The notes below the pieces were generated by a model. It was not told the origin of the DNA and made no database searches. It was given only the letters and a program-made list of their open reading frames with translations. The translations under genes were made by a program, and so were the position numbers. A stretch of DNA of 49,672 bases from a virus, in the IMG/VR virus record IMGVR_UViG_3300046507_000307, positions 1 to 49,672 of that record, one strand, 5' to 3'. The stretch's first letter is position 1. The number at the start of each line of letters is the position of its first letter. Positions 41,524 to 49,318 of this stretch are shown piece by piece.

Positions 41524-42063
41524 TTATCGCTCGTTCAAATATTCGCGCCAAGGCACGAATTTACCGTCAACTAAAAAACCCCAGGGGCCTGCTTTTTTCC
41601 ACGTGAAAAACAAGGTCCAGACGCCGCCGGGGGACACCTCTGTAATGCGGTGGTATTGGCCGGGCAGCAGTGGGCCGGTGTACCCTTTGTACCTGTAGTG
41701 GGTCTCTCGGGCGTCCACCATATCTGCAAAAGGCCCGCTGTAGGGTCGCTCCTCCACGTACCAGCCGCGCAGCACGATGGTGCGGGCTTCCCAGGGATGG
41801 TTATGTGGGTCGCGGTCGGAGTCGCGCACCATGATGCGGTGCAGGCGAATGGACGGCAGCCGCGGCCAGCGGGGCGGTATGACCTCGCGGCGGGCGTCTT
41901 TGCCGTACGCATTGAACAGCCAGAAACGGTACATGTAAACATCCCGTCCGTCTGCGCTTTCGATGTGGTCATAAGGGTGGGTCGCGCTCACCTTTTGCAG
42001 CCACGCAAAGACGGCCGGGCGCGTCACCACCCAGGCCACCAAGCGCCAGAGCGCCTTACCCAT
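41524..42063 (-). CDS. Cupin-like phage protein, 179 aa
   Basis: It contains DPHNHPWEARTIVLRGWYVEER and GPLLPGQYHRITEVSPGGVWTLFFTWKKAGPWGFL, a double-stranded beta-helix (cupin) pattern with two or three His that could bind metal. I recall this family next to replication genes in several phages; its substrate is not known. It overlaps the upstream gene by 8 bases and touches the polymerase gene. Confidence 0.75.
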   Translation of the reverse strand: MGKALWRLVAWVVTRPAVFAWLQKVSATHPYDHIESADGRDVYMYRFWLFNAYGKDARREVIPPRWPRLPSIRLHRIMVRDSDRDPHNHPWEARTIVLRGWYVEERPYSGPFADMVDARETHYRYKGYTGPLLPGQYHRITEVSPGGVWTLFFTWKKAGPWGFLVDGKFVPWREYLNER

Positions 42064-42442
42064 TGGCCTGCCTCACTCCGCTATCGAACGGGGCCAGGGC
42101 GTCGCGGATGGCGTCAGCGTGGTGGGCTAGCTGCTCGGCCAGTATTTGCACCGTAGTGCTGGTCTCATCGCGCTCAATTGCTTTACTGAGCGCATCGCGC
42201 AGTTTGTTACCGGCGATATTGCGGCGGGCCTGCAGTGCGTCGAGCTCCTGGCGCATCGACTTGAGCATAGACTCATCGGCGGGCGTCCACGGTTTGACGG
42301 CTTCCGGGGCCGGGAAAGGCGCGAAACCGCGGGGTGCGGGGGCCGGCGGCAGCCCCGATGCTGGCGGCTGCGTAACTGGCTGTACTGCTGGGGCGTAGCC
42401 AGCGGCGCGGCACTGGCCGGCGGCCATATCCGAATTAGGCAT
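42056..42442 (-). CDS. Hypothetical protein with Pro-rich and coiled-coil parts, 128 aa
   Basis: The first 50 residues are Pro/Ala-rich (QPVTQPPASGLPPAPAPRG). The rest is a charged helix (DESMLKSMRQELDALQARRNIAGNKLRDALSKAI), followed by LAEQLAHHADAIRDAL. No family recognised. It starts with a TAATG overlap and sits in the replication operon. Confidence 0.62.
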   Translation of the reverse strand: MPNSDMAAGQCRAAGYAPAVQPVTQPPASGLPPAPAPRGFAPFPAPEAVKPWTPADESMLKSMRQELDALQARRNIAGNKLRDALSKAIERDETSTTVQILAEQLAHHADAIRDALAPFDSGVRQANG

Positions 42443-42693
42443 TATCGAGCCTCCCGCACTTCAATGGCGGCCACGGTGTTGCGCATGGCCAGGGGCTCCA
42501 CGCTGCGGCGTTCGATGGTGACGACAAAGCCATGGGCCTCGGCGTCCTGCACGAGCTGGCGGGCCTGGGCGAGCAGTTCCTGGCGGAAAGTCTCACGGGC
42601 CTGCGCGGCCACCGAGGGCAGCTCGGCGGAGGGCGTGCCCAGGGCGTAGACACGGGCTTGCGCCGTGGCTTCCAGTTTGAAATCATTTGGCAT
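42442..42693 (-). CDS. Hypothetical protein, 83 aa
   Basis: Read from ATG 42693, which follows GGAGAG; the open frame extends back but over a neighbouring gene. It is helical in the middle (ARETFRQELLAQARQLVQDAEAHG) and ends in a strand (FVVTIERRSVEPLAMRNTVAAIEVRE). Family unknown. Confidence 0.62.
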   Translation of the reverse strand: MPNDFKLEATAQARVYALGTPSAELPSVAAQARETFRQELLAQARQLVQDAEAHGFVVTIERRSVEPLAMRNTVAAIEVREAR

Positions 42694-43031
42694 TACTTCT
42701 CTCCTTTGTTGATTCGACGTTGCAGGACGCCGCGCAGCCACTCGCCGCCGCCTGCGTTTTTGAACTCGCTAATCTGGGCGGGCGTGCCCTTCCACGAGCT
42801 GACTTGCATGTGCGCTTGGCCGCTGGGTTTGGGTCCGCTGCCAGGCCGGGCGCCGCCGCGGGGCTTGCGGGCCATCAGCTCCTCGCGTAACGTAGGCTCG
42901 GGCACATCCGTGGCAATGTGGGGCATCAGCGGCAGCTGCTTGGCCGACTTGAGCGCCTCCAGCTCGGCTTTTTGCCGGGCGCGGCGGTCGCGGTCGCCCT
43001 GGTTCTTTTTCTCTCGCTGTTCAGGCGTCAT
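42693..43031 (-). CDS. Hypothetical basic protein, 112 aa
   Basis: ATG 43031 is chosen for its ATGA overlap; a longer reading from 43070 exists. It begins with a strongly charged helix (TPEQREKKNQGDRDRRARQKAELEALKSA) and has a Gly/Arg/Pro segment (KPRGGARPGSGPKPSG) like those seen in small phage DNA-binding proteins. It ends LRGVLQRRINKGEK. Possibly nucleic-acid binding; function not known. Confidence 0.62.
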   Translation of the reverse strand: MTPEQREKKNQGDRDRRARQKAELEALKSAKQLPLMPHIATDVPEPTLREELMARKPRGGARPGSGPKPSGQAHMQVSSWKGTPAQISEFKNAGGGEWLRGVLQRRINKGEK

Positions 43032-43297
43032 ATCAATTCCAATTGTTTGGTGAGTTGCGCGGCCCGCCATTTGAGGGCGTCGGCCACGAGGTTGTCAAAG
43101 TCGGCCATGTCGTGGCCATCGAGCGCATTCCAGGCCGCCACCACGCGCTCGGCACGGCGAGGCCACGCTCTGGAGCTGGCCGGATACCGACGGCCGGGGG
43201 TCTCTGCAAACAGGTCACCGGGAATGTTGGCCCCGTCGACCACGATGCAATCGGGCTCGCGCCCGTCGGCGCTTTCGACTTTCAGGCGCTCCCCCAT
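43028..43297 (-). CDS. Hypothetical protein, 89 aa
   Basis: It shows GREPDCIVVDGANIPGDLF and a later AERVVAAWNALDGHDMADFDNLVADALKWRAAQL. The AAWNAL ending of the middle part recalls Lar-like small phage proteins, but no Cys pairs are present. It starts two bases after the SSB-like gene ends. Confidence 0.6.
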   Translation of the reverse strand: MGERLKVESADGREPDCIVVDGANIPGDLFAETPGRRYPASSRAWPRRAERVVAAWNALDGHDMADFDNLVADALKWRAAQLTKQLELI

Positions 43298-43299
43298 GG

Positions 43300-44460
43300 T
43301 TACACCAACAGGCCAGCTTGGCGCATTTGCGTGTCATTCCAGCCGCTGGCCACGTAGCTGGCGTACGGCACACCGTTGGCCGCTGCCGTCATTTGTGGGC
43401 CAGCTGGGGGCGCTGGCGGTGCGACGGGCGCCGGTGGTGCGACAGGTGCCGGTGGTGCAGGCGGGGCCATGGGCGCAGCGCCCGGCATCGGAGGCATGGC
43501 CGCGCCCATGATGCCGGGGTTAGGCTGCACGTACACCGGTGCTCCTGCAGGCATGCCGGGCGGCGGGATTGGAGCCCCAGGCGCCGCAGGAGGTACAAAA
43601 CCAGTCGGCGGATAGACAGGAGCCGCGGCCACCGGAGGCTGTGGATACCCCGGCGCCGCTGGAGGCTGGGGGTAGGCTGGCGCCCCCTGTGGCGGCTGCG
43701 GTGCGGCCGGGTAGCCAGGGGCCTGGGGCGGCGTCGGATAGCCTGCGGAGGCCGCGCCGGGCATTGGCAGCGCCGTGGCGCCGGCCGGCATGGCGATGGC
43801 TCCAGCGGAGGCGCCAAACGTCTGCGTGGCATCCGGGGCGCTGCTGATTTCCTGGCCGCTGAAGCACAGATCGAACATGCCGAGATTCACGTACATGCCG
43901 GGTTTTTGCACGTTGCCGTTGGTCTCCATGGTGCCGGCGATTCGACCGTAATAGCCACGTTTCACCTCACGGGCTCGAGCCGAGGTAATCATCTGGTCTT
44001 CGCGGTACTGACCCTGAAAAAACACGCGGGGCGCAAACGAGCTCGACGCCTTGAGAATCCAGTGGCCTGCGTGGCCCTCGCGGATTGGTTTGACCTGGCC
44101 GGTGGTCTGGTCGACCGTGGGCACATCACCGTCGCGCACCTTGATGCTCAGGCCCTGCGGGTGGCTGGGCGTGGGGTAGCCGGGCGTCCAGAGGCCCCAC
44201 GGGTCGGCCGCCACGGGGCCCGCGAACCATTGCGGCCACGCTGCGCGAATCTCGGGCTCCATGACCTGACGAAACCACGTCATAAACGCGGGGTCGTTTT
44301 TGGGGAAAGCCAAGCCGCAAATGTATTGCTGCGTCGGCTGGCCCTTGTTGGCGCCACTCTTGACGAGCAGCGGCTGGCCCTGCATGTCGGTTTTGTTCGG
44401 GACAAAAAGGTCTCCGACAACAAAGCGCCCGACGGGGGTTGTAAATTCTTTCTTAGCCAT
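43300..44460 (-). CDS. ssDNA-binding protein-like, long Pro/Ala/Gly-rich tail
   Basis: A 386-residue protein. The first 205 residues form a DUF2815-like OB fold: GRFVVGDLFVPNKTDMQGQPLLVKSGANKGQP, YICGLAFPKNDPAF, RVFFQGQYREDQMITSAREV-type segments and GYYGRIAGTMETNGN. Residues about 225-365 are a low-complexity Pro, Ala, Gly and Tyr linker, and the end is GWNDTQMRQAGLLV. SSB-like proteins of this sort coat single-stranded DNA and call partners through the tail. A GGTAATACC palindrome precedes the ATG. Confidence 0.8.
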   Translation of the reverse strand: MAKKEFTTPVGRFVVGDLFVPNKTDMQGQPLLVKSGANKGQPTQQYICGLAFPKNDPAFMTWFRQVMEPEIRAAWPQWFAGPVAADPWGLWTPGYPTPSHPQGLSIKVRDGDVPTVDQTTGQVKPIREGHAGHWILKASSSFAPRVFFQGQYREDQMITSARAREVKRGYYGRIAGTMETNGNVQKPGMYVNLGMFDLCFSGQEISSAPDATQTFGASAGAIAMPAGATALPMPGAASAGYPTPPQAPGYPAAPQPPQGAPAYPQPPAAPGYPQPPVAAAPVYPPTGFVPPAAPGAPIPPPGMPAGAPVYVQPNPGIMGAAMPPMPGAAPMAPPAPPAPVAPPAPVAPPAPPAGPQMTAAANGVPYASYVASGWNDTQMRQAGLLV

Positions 44461-44462
44461 TT

Positions 44463-44471
44463 GGTAATACC
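44463..44471. repeat. Dispersed palindrome GGTAATACC, before a minus-strand start codon
   Basis: Two bases upstream of the SSB-like ATG (44460). On the minus strand the ribosome site AAAAGG runs directly into it. Confidence 0.75.
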
Positions 44472-44517
44472 TTTTGAGTGTTGGAAATCAAACTATAACA
44501 TGAATCGGGTAATACTG

Positions 44518-45681
44518 CTAGGTAAAAACCCTCCTGGCGGTTTTATCGTCCACCCGTTGCAACTTGGTGGCCCCGGGCACGCGGTCGGAGTACGCTTTAA
44601 CCACGGCTTCCAGCAGTCCGGCCTGTTTGGCCTGCGTGGGCGTCATGGCCTCCACCGGCTTGGCCACGTTCACGCCCATCATGGCGGCGGCTGCGATGAC
44701 CTCGGCGTCCGGCTTGGTCCATACCGTCTTACCCTGGCCTGGGGCGTAGCCCCAATACGGCACGCGGCCCCCTTCGCGCAGGCGGGCCTTTACCATTTCC
44801 TCCAGGCCGGATATGCGCGCCTCCAGCAGCTTGGCCGCGTCGGTGAATTGCGCCAGCTCCAGGCCCATGGCCTCCTCACTGAGCACGCGGGGCACGGCCT
44901 GCATGGCCATGTCCATGCCTGCGTACACCGCCTTTTGCAGGGCGGGGCACGCGTGGCGGGCGCGGCAGTCCTGGCACACATCGGGCCGGGGCCGCAGCGT
45001 GGGGTTAGGGCTCGTGGCCTCCTCCGCTGACATGGCGAACCGGTCAATCGGGCCGGCCAGCGCCTTGGCGTCGGTGGCCCAGGTGCGCACGGGGCCGTCG
45101 GGGTGATACGCCCGGGGCTGCACCACCGTGAGCACCACGTCTGCCTCGCGGACCCAGGCCGGGTACGTGTGGGCTGCCGCGGTAAATACGCCCTCGCTGT
45201 ACACCGTCAGCTGCGGATTCTCGAATGCCTCCACCTGGCGAAACCCGTATTTGTAGTCCCAAATATAGACCACGTACCGGGCCTCGCCGGGCTTAGGGTC
45301 GGCCCTGGCGATGATGACCCACACGTCCGGCGTCCCCCAGCATTGAGCGTGGATGCCGGGCATGTTGACCCGCTTTTCCACCTTGATGACGTGGCGCCAG
45401 TGGTCGCCGTAGTAGGGCCGTACCTTGGCCTCAATGTCGGCGGCCATCAGCTGCGCGCCCTCCAGCATTGCGCGGTCGACAAACACGCCGTTAGGGGCCG
45501 CCTGCCCCTCGGCCACGGGTATCTGCGCCAAGGTGCACTCGACTACCCAATGGGCTGCCTCGCCATCTAGGCGCGGCTTTTCGTCGGACAGGTCGGGAAA
45601 TTGCGACTCCATCCAGGCGGAGCCGCTGCAGTACCCCCAGCGGTAGGCGCTGGAGGGGGCGAGAAAGGCGTGTTGGCTCAT
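44518..45681 (-). CDS. Cas4-like PD-(D/E)XK nuclease (DUF2800)
   Basis: A 387-residue nuclease. An N-terminal SSAYRWGYCSGS and the helix DGEAAHWVVE are followed by GTPDVWVI near 118 and VYIWDYKYGFRQVEAFENPQL near 140, the catalytic D...DYKYG core. A Cys group (CQDCRARHACPAL, near 234-246) suggests an iron-sulfur cluster as in Cas4/AddB-type nucleases. DUF2800 proteins take part in phage recombination. It lies beside the SSB-like gene, a common pairing. Confidence 0.85.
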   Translation of the reverse strand: MSQHAFLAPSSAYRWGYCSGSAWMESQFPDLSDEKPRLDGEAAHWVVECTLAQIPVAEGQAAPNGVFVDRAMLEGAQLMAADIEAKVRPYYGDHWRHVIKVEKRVNMPGIHAQCWGTPDVWVIIARADPKPGEARYVVYIWDYKYGFRQVEAFENPQLTVYSEGVFTAAAHTYPAWVREADVVLTVVQPRAYHPDGPVRTWATDAKALAGPIDRFAMSAEEATSPNPTLRPRPDVCQDCRARHACPALQKAVYAGMDMAMQAVPRVLSEEAMGLELAQFTDAAKLLEARISGLEEMVKARLREGGRVPYWGYAPGQGKTVWTKPDAEVIAAAAMMGVNVAKPVEAMTPTQAKQAGLLEAVVKAYSDRVPGATKLQRVDDKTARRVFT

Positions 45682-45684
45682 GGC

Positions 45685-46503
45685 TTATCCGAGGGCTGGG
45701 TGGGTGGCTTTGAGAAACAGCCAGATAGCGGGCACGAGGTCGGGCCGCGTGAACAGCATCGGGATAGAAGGCAACCCCATTTGCGTGCACGCCTCCAGCA
45801 GCGCCGTGGGTGGGAGAGCGCCGGCCAGTTGCGCGGCGGTCACGCGGGGCAGCAGCTCGGCGCCGGTGGTCGGGTCGGGCAAATGCCCATTCGCGGCGGG
45901 GGGCTGTGGCGCAGGTGGGGGCGGGGCGACCGGTGCGGCGGGCACAATCGGGGCAGTTGCAGGAGCTGGCGCTGGAGCAGCGGGGGCGCCGCCGGGAATA
46001 GCCATTACTTGGCGCAATTCGGCTTGCACCGAGGCCACGAGTGCGCCGTCATTGAGGCCGCGCTTTGCTCGCCATGTGTTATCCGCGTTTTTCTTCGCTG
46101 GCGTGGAGTGGATGCGGGCATCCCACGGCAGGCCGGTGGCGTCCACATCAACGCCGGGCGCAGGGCTCGCTGCGGGCGCACTGGCCGCCGGCGCAGACAC
46201 CGGAGGCAGGGCGGCTGCTGCAGCTGGTGAGTATTCGGGCAGCGAGGGGGCTGCGCCAGCCTGGGGCGCCTCGGGGGCACTGGCCGATACTGCGGCACCC
46301 GCACCCAATGGGGCACCGCCCGGGCCCAAAGGGGCGAACACCTGCGCGGGGTCGGTGTTGTCAGGGATGTGTTTCAAGTCGCGGGCCATGTCTGCATTCA
46401 CCGTTGCAGCGCCGTCCGCGTGTTCGCCGCGGCTGTGGAATGTGAGCAAAACCAGTGCGTCGCGCACATCGTCTGCGTCGGAGAGATTGACCTTGAGATA
46501 CAT
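45685..46503 (-). CDS. Phage replication-operon protein with Ala/Pro-rich linkers, 272 aa
   Basis: First gene of the minus-strand DNA metabolism operon. A folded N-terminus (YLKVNLSDADDVRDALVLLTFHSRG) is followed by Ala/Pro-rich linkers. The centre holds DATGLPWDARIHS with WRAKRGL, a conserved motif I recall from phage proteins next to recombination and SSB genes. The C-terminal helix reads QLAGALPPTALLEACTQMG. Function unknown. Transcription probably starts at the promoter 46537-46566. Confidence 0.68.
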   Translation of the reverse strand: MYLKVNLSDADDVRDALVLLTFHSRGEHADGAATVNADMARDLKHIPDNTDPAQVFAPLGPGGAPLGAGAAVSASAPEAPQAGAAPSLPEYSPAAAAALPPVSAPAASAPAASPAPGVDVDATGLPWDARIHSTPAKKNADNTWRAKRGLNDGALVASVQAELRQVMAIPGGAPAAPAPAPATAPIVPAAPVAPPPPAPQPPAANGHLPDPTTGAELLPRVTAAQLAGALPPTALLEACTQMGLPSIPMLFTRPDLVPAIWLFLKATHPALG

Positions 46504-46522
46504 AAATTTGTCCGGTGGTTGG

Positions 46523-46551
46523 TTGATCGAGATTGCAGTTTAGCGTAGACT
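46523..46551 (+). promoter_or_regulatory. Early promoter, plus strand
   Basis: TTGATC (46523-46528), a 17-base spacer and TAGACT (46546-46551) match sigma70 hexamers four of six each with ideal spacing. It would drive the PP-loop/helicase/nuclease/primase operon. Confidence 0.5.
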
Positions 46552-46566
46552 TGTCGGCGTGGTCAA
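46537..46566 (-). promoter_or_regulatory. Early promoter, minus strand
   Basis: On the minus strand TTGACC (46566-46561), an 18-base spacer and TAAACT (46542-46537) face the plus-strand promoter and overlap it. It would drive the nuclease/SSB/polymerase/methyltransferase operon. The overlap means the two promoters may compete. Confidence 0.5.
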
Positions 46567-46584
46567 CAACTTTTGTAATACCCA

Positions 46585-46782
46585 ATGATTCAGAAACCGT
46601 ATTTTGCCGTCGCGCCTAATCGCGTGCTGGCCACGTTGCCAAATTCCGAGGGCTTCCGTTTTATCGGGGTGACTTGGCAAGGCGATCATGTGAGGTGCAC
46701 CGTGGTGCGCGACCCCGTTACGGGGCAGCATGGTGTCGACGCCAACAGGTGGCCGCAACTGGCCTACTGGCGGGCGCTATGA
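46585..46782 (+). CDS. Hypothetical protein, 65 aa
   Basis: A small beta-rich protein (KPYFAVAPNRVLATLPNSEGFRFIGVTWQGDHVRCTVVRD), with no family recognised. No clear ribosome site is visible; instead GTAATACCCA, a near copy of the dispersed palindrome, touches the ATG, as at 3481-3490. First gene of the plus-strand early operon, overlapping the next start by ATGA. Confidence 0.62.
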   Translation: MIQKPYFAVAPNRVLATLPNSEGFRFIGVTWQGDHVRCTVVRDPVTGQHGVDANRWPQLAYWRAL

Positions 46783-47552
46783 CCCAACATGTAGTAATGT
46801 TTTCTGGGGGCGCTGGGTCATGGGCGACCGCCAAACGTGTGGCGCAGCAGCACGGCACGGAAAACATGACGTTAGTTTTTGCCGACACGTTGGTGGAGGA
46901 TATCGACCTGTACCGCTTCCTGGCACAAGCAATCGAAAACATCGGCGCCAAGTTCGTGGCCCTGGCTGACGGCCGGACCCCGTGGCAGGTGTTTGAGGAC
47001 GAGCGTTATATCGGTAATACCCGCATCGACCCGTGCTCTAAGATTCTAAAGCGGGGCCTACTTGATAAGTGGCGCAATGAAAATTGCACTCCCGAGGACT
47101 CGATTATCTACGTGGGTTTGTCGTGGTACGAACCGGCCCGGGTAGAGCGCATCAAGGCCAGGACAGCGCCCTGGCGGTACGAGTGCCCCATGGCCGATGA
47201 ACCGCACCTAGACCCCGACGAGGTTTTAGCGTGGATGCGGGCCGAGGGTATCGAACCGCCTCGCCTCTATGGCGCGGGGTTCACCCACAACAACTGCGGC
47301 GGGTTTTGCATCAAAGCAGGCCACGCCCAATTCGCCCGGCTGCTGTCGTGGAATCGGCCTTACTACATTGACAACGAGGAGAAGGAGGCGCGGCTCCGTG
47401 CGTTGGGCATAAATGGCGCCGTCCTGCGCGACCGCCGCGGCGGCAAACTTACGCCCATGACTATGAAAACGTTTCGCATGCGTTTGGAAAAAGACGCGAC
47501 AGCTTTTGACCCCAATGACGTGGGCGGGTGCGGTTGCGCCCTTGAGCCATGA
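46779..47552 (+). CDS. PP-loop protein, PAPS reductase / adenine nucleotide alpha-hydrolase-like
   Basis: A 257-residue protein. It begins MTQHVVMFSGGAGSWATAKRV, the SGG.GS pyrophosphate-binding PP-loop, followed by MTLVFADTLVEDIDLYRF. Cys sits at IDPCSKILKRG, HNNCGGFCIKAGHAQFARLL and the C-terminal GGCGCAL, which could carry sulfur or an iron-sulfur cluster. Phages often carry such genes and some relatives act in tRNA or DNA sulfur/deazaguanine modification; the reaction here is unknown. The open frame extends 35 codons upstream, but ATG 46779 with ATGA overlap is preferred. Confidence 0.8.
   Translation: MTQHVVMFSGGAGSWATAKRVAQQHGTENMTLVFADTLVEDIDLYRFLAQAIENIGAKFVALADGRTPWQVFEDERYIGNTRIDPCSKILKRGLLDKWRNENCTPEDSIIYVGLSWYEPARVERIKARTAPWRYECPMADEPHLDPDEVLAWMRAEGIEPPRLYGAGFTHNNCGGFCIKAGHAQFARLLSWNRPYYIDNEEKEARLRALGINGAVLRDRRGGKLTPMTMKTFRMRLEKDATAFDPNDVGGCGCALEP
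47013..47021. repeat. Dispersed palindrome GGTAATACC, in coding sequence
   Basis: Read in frame as Gly-Asn-Thr (YIGNTRIDPC) in the PP-loop protein. Confidence 0.7.
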
Positions 47553-49318
47553 GTCGCCTGCGTGGCTTTCAGGCCGATGTGCAGGGCCATATTTTCGCAG
47601 CCTGGCAGGCTCATGCCGTCCATAACGCCCAACACCCCGACAAGCCGCGGCGCAACGTGCTGGCCGTAATGCCTACCGGTGCCGGCAAGACCGTGCTCAT
47701 GGGCGACACCATACGCAAGGCCAATCTCTCGGCCCTGGTCAAGGCGCACCGTCACGAGCTGGTGAGCCAGATATCCAGCGCCCTGGCCGTGGAGCGCATA
47801 CCGCACCGCATCATCGGGCCCGACTCGATACGCCGTGACTGCTGCGCCCTGCAGCTCGCGGAGTACGGCCAGCATTGGGTCGACCCCAACGCACGCACCG
47901 CGGTGGCCGGCGTCGACACGCTGGTGCGCCAGGACATGAGTAACGACTCGTGGGCCAGGGGCGTGGGGCTGTGGGCAGGCGACGAGGCCCACCACTACCA
48001 ACAAGAAAACAAGTGGGGCAAGTGCGCCGCCATGTTCAAACACGCATGGGGCCTGGGCGTGACGGCCACGCCTATCAGGGCCGACGGGCGCGGCTTGAGC
48101 GCAGACAGTGACGGGGTTTTTAATGACCTCGTGACCGGGCCGGACATGCGCTGGCTGATCGATAACGGCTACCTCACGGATTACCGCGTGTTCACCATCC
48201 CCACCGACGTGGATTACAGCTCCATCAGGGTGACGCCCTCGGGCGACCTGAGCCAGCCGCAGCTACGGGCCGCCGTCCACGCGTCGGGCAAGTTCGTGGG
48301 CGACGTGGTGCGCAATTACCAGCTCATCGCCCCGGGTAAGCTGGGCGTTATGTTCGCCGTCGACGTGGAAAGCGCCCAGGAGGTAGCCCGGGCTTTCCGA
48401 GCCGCCGGGGTAACCGCGGAGGTTGTCAGCGCCAAGACGCCAGCCCTGCGCCGCGCCCAGATTCTGCGCGACTTCCGAGCTCGCCGAGTAATGATGCTGG
48501 TAAACGTGGACCTATTCGGCGAGGGGTTCGATTTACCCGCCATTGAGGTGGTCATATTCGGCCGCAAGACGGAGAGTTACGCGCTGTTCGCCCAGCAGTT
48601 TGGCCGGGTGCTGCGCCTCATGCTGGACCCGTCGCTGCTGGCCGCCTGGGACAGCTACACCGTGGAGCAGCGCCTGGCCTTCATTGCCTCCAGTACCAAG
48701 GTGTGCGGCATCGTCATAGACCACGTGGGCAACGTGCTACGCCACGGGCTGCCGGACGCGCCCAGGGTGTGGGACATGGCCCGCCGCGAGCGCAGGAGCG
48801 CCAGCGTGTCCGACGCCATCCCGCTGCGCACGTGCGTAAACCCGGTCGAGGTGGCCCCCGGCATGCTGTGCATGGAGCCATACGAGCGGTTCAGGGTCTC
48901 CTGCCCGCATTGCGGCTACGTGCCCGAGGTGGCCGACCGCAGCGCCCCCGAGTTCGTGGATGGCGACCTTTCCGAGCTGAGCCCCGACATGCTGGACATG
49001 CTGCGCAAACGGGCTGCCCAGATCATGGCCGCCCCGCCTCTCATGGGCGGAGGGTTCGGGGTGCAGTACAACGCCGGCAAAAATCATCAGGAGCGAATGA
49101 TTGCGCACCTGGCGCTACGCGACGCCATTTACACCTATGGCGGGTGGATGCGCGACGTTGAAAGGCTCAGCGACCGCGAGGGGCAGCGGCGCTTTTTCCA
49201 CACTTTTGGCATTGACGTGGCCACGGCTCAAACCCTCAACCGGGAAGACGCCGAAAAACTGCGGGGCCGAGTGGAGGCCCTGCTATCTCAAAAGAACATC
49301 CAAAGGGTATTACCATGA
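47549..49318 (+). CDS. SF2 DEAD/DEAH-box helicase
   Basis: A 589-residue helicase. Motif I is MPTGAGKT (about 41-48), motif II GDEAHH (about 144-149), motif III-like GVTATPIRADGRG, and the second RecA domain has FGEGFDLPAIEVVIFGRKTESYALFAQQFGRVLR (motifs V and VI). A CPHCGY element near 450 is a single Cys pair. It resembles phage UvsW/RadD-type helicases that unwind branched DNA, and its coupling to the VRR-NUC gene (ATGA) suggests they act together on recombination or replication intermediates. Confidence 0.9.
   Translation: MSRLRGFQADVQGHIFAAWQAHAVHNAQHPDKPRRNVLAVMPTGAGKTVLMGDTIRKANLSALVKAHRHELVSQISSALAVERIPHRIIGPDSIRRDCCALQLAEYGQHWVDPNARTAVAGVDTLVRQDMSNDSWARGVGLWAGDEAHHYQQENKWGKCAAMFKHAWGLGVTATPIRADGRGLSADSDGVFNDLVTGPDMRWLIDNGYLTDYRVFTIPTDVDYSSIRVTPSGDLSQPQLRAAVHASGKFVGDVVRNYQLIAPGKLGVMFAVDVESAQEVARAFRAAGVTAEVVSAKTPALRRAQILRDFRARRVMMLVNVDLFGEGFDLPAIEVVIFGRKTESYALFAQQFGRVLRLMLDPSLLAAWDSYTVEQRLAFIASSTKVCGIVIDHVGNVLRHGLPDAPRVWDMARRERRSASVSDAIPLRTCVNPVEVAPGMLCMEPYERFRVSCPHCGYVPEVADRSAPEFVDGDLSELSPDMLDMLRKRAAQIMAAPPLMGGGFGVQYNAGKNHQERMIAHLALRDAIYTYGGWMRDVERLSDREGQRRFFHTFGIDVATAQTLNREDAEKLRGRVEALLSQKNIQRVLP
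49306..49314. repeat. Dispersed palindrome GGTATTACC, touching a start codon
   Basis: It overlaps the end of the helicase gene and sits directly before the VRR-NUC ATG (49315), with AAAGGG as ribosome site. Confidence 0.75.

Noticed and set aside
43400-43760. Repetitive GGCGGT/GGTGCG DNA
   Set aside because: Explained by the Pro/Ala-rich coding sequence of the SSB-like protein.
43318-45030. 570-aa plus-strand ORF across the SSB-like and nuclease genes
   Set aside because: Antisense shadow; composition dominated by Arg, His and Gly, and both minus-strand genes have family motifs.
7308-49314. GGTAATACC explained only as a ribosome binding site
   Set aside because: It fits the copies at start codons but not the eight copies within genes, which are far from any start.
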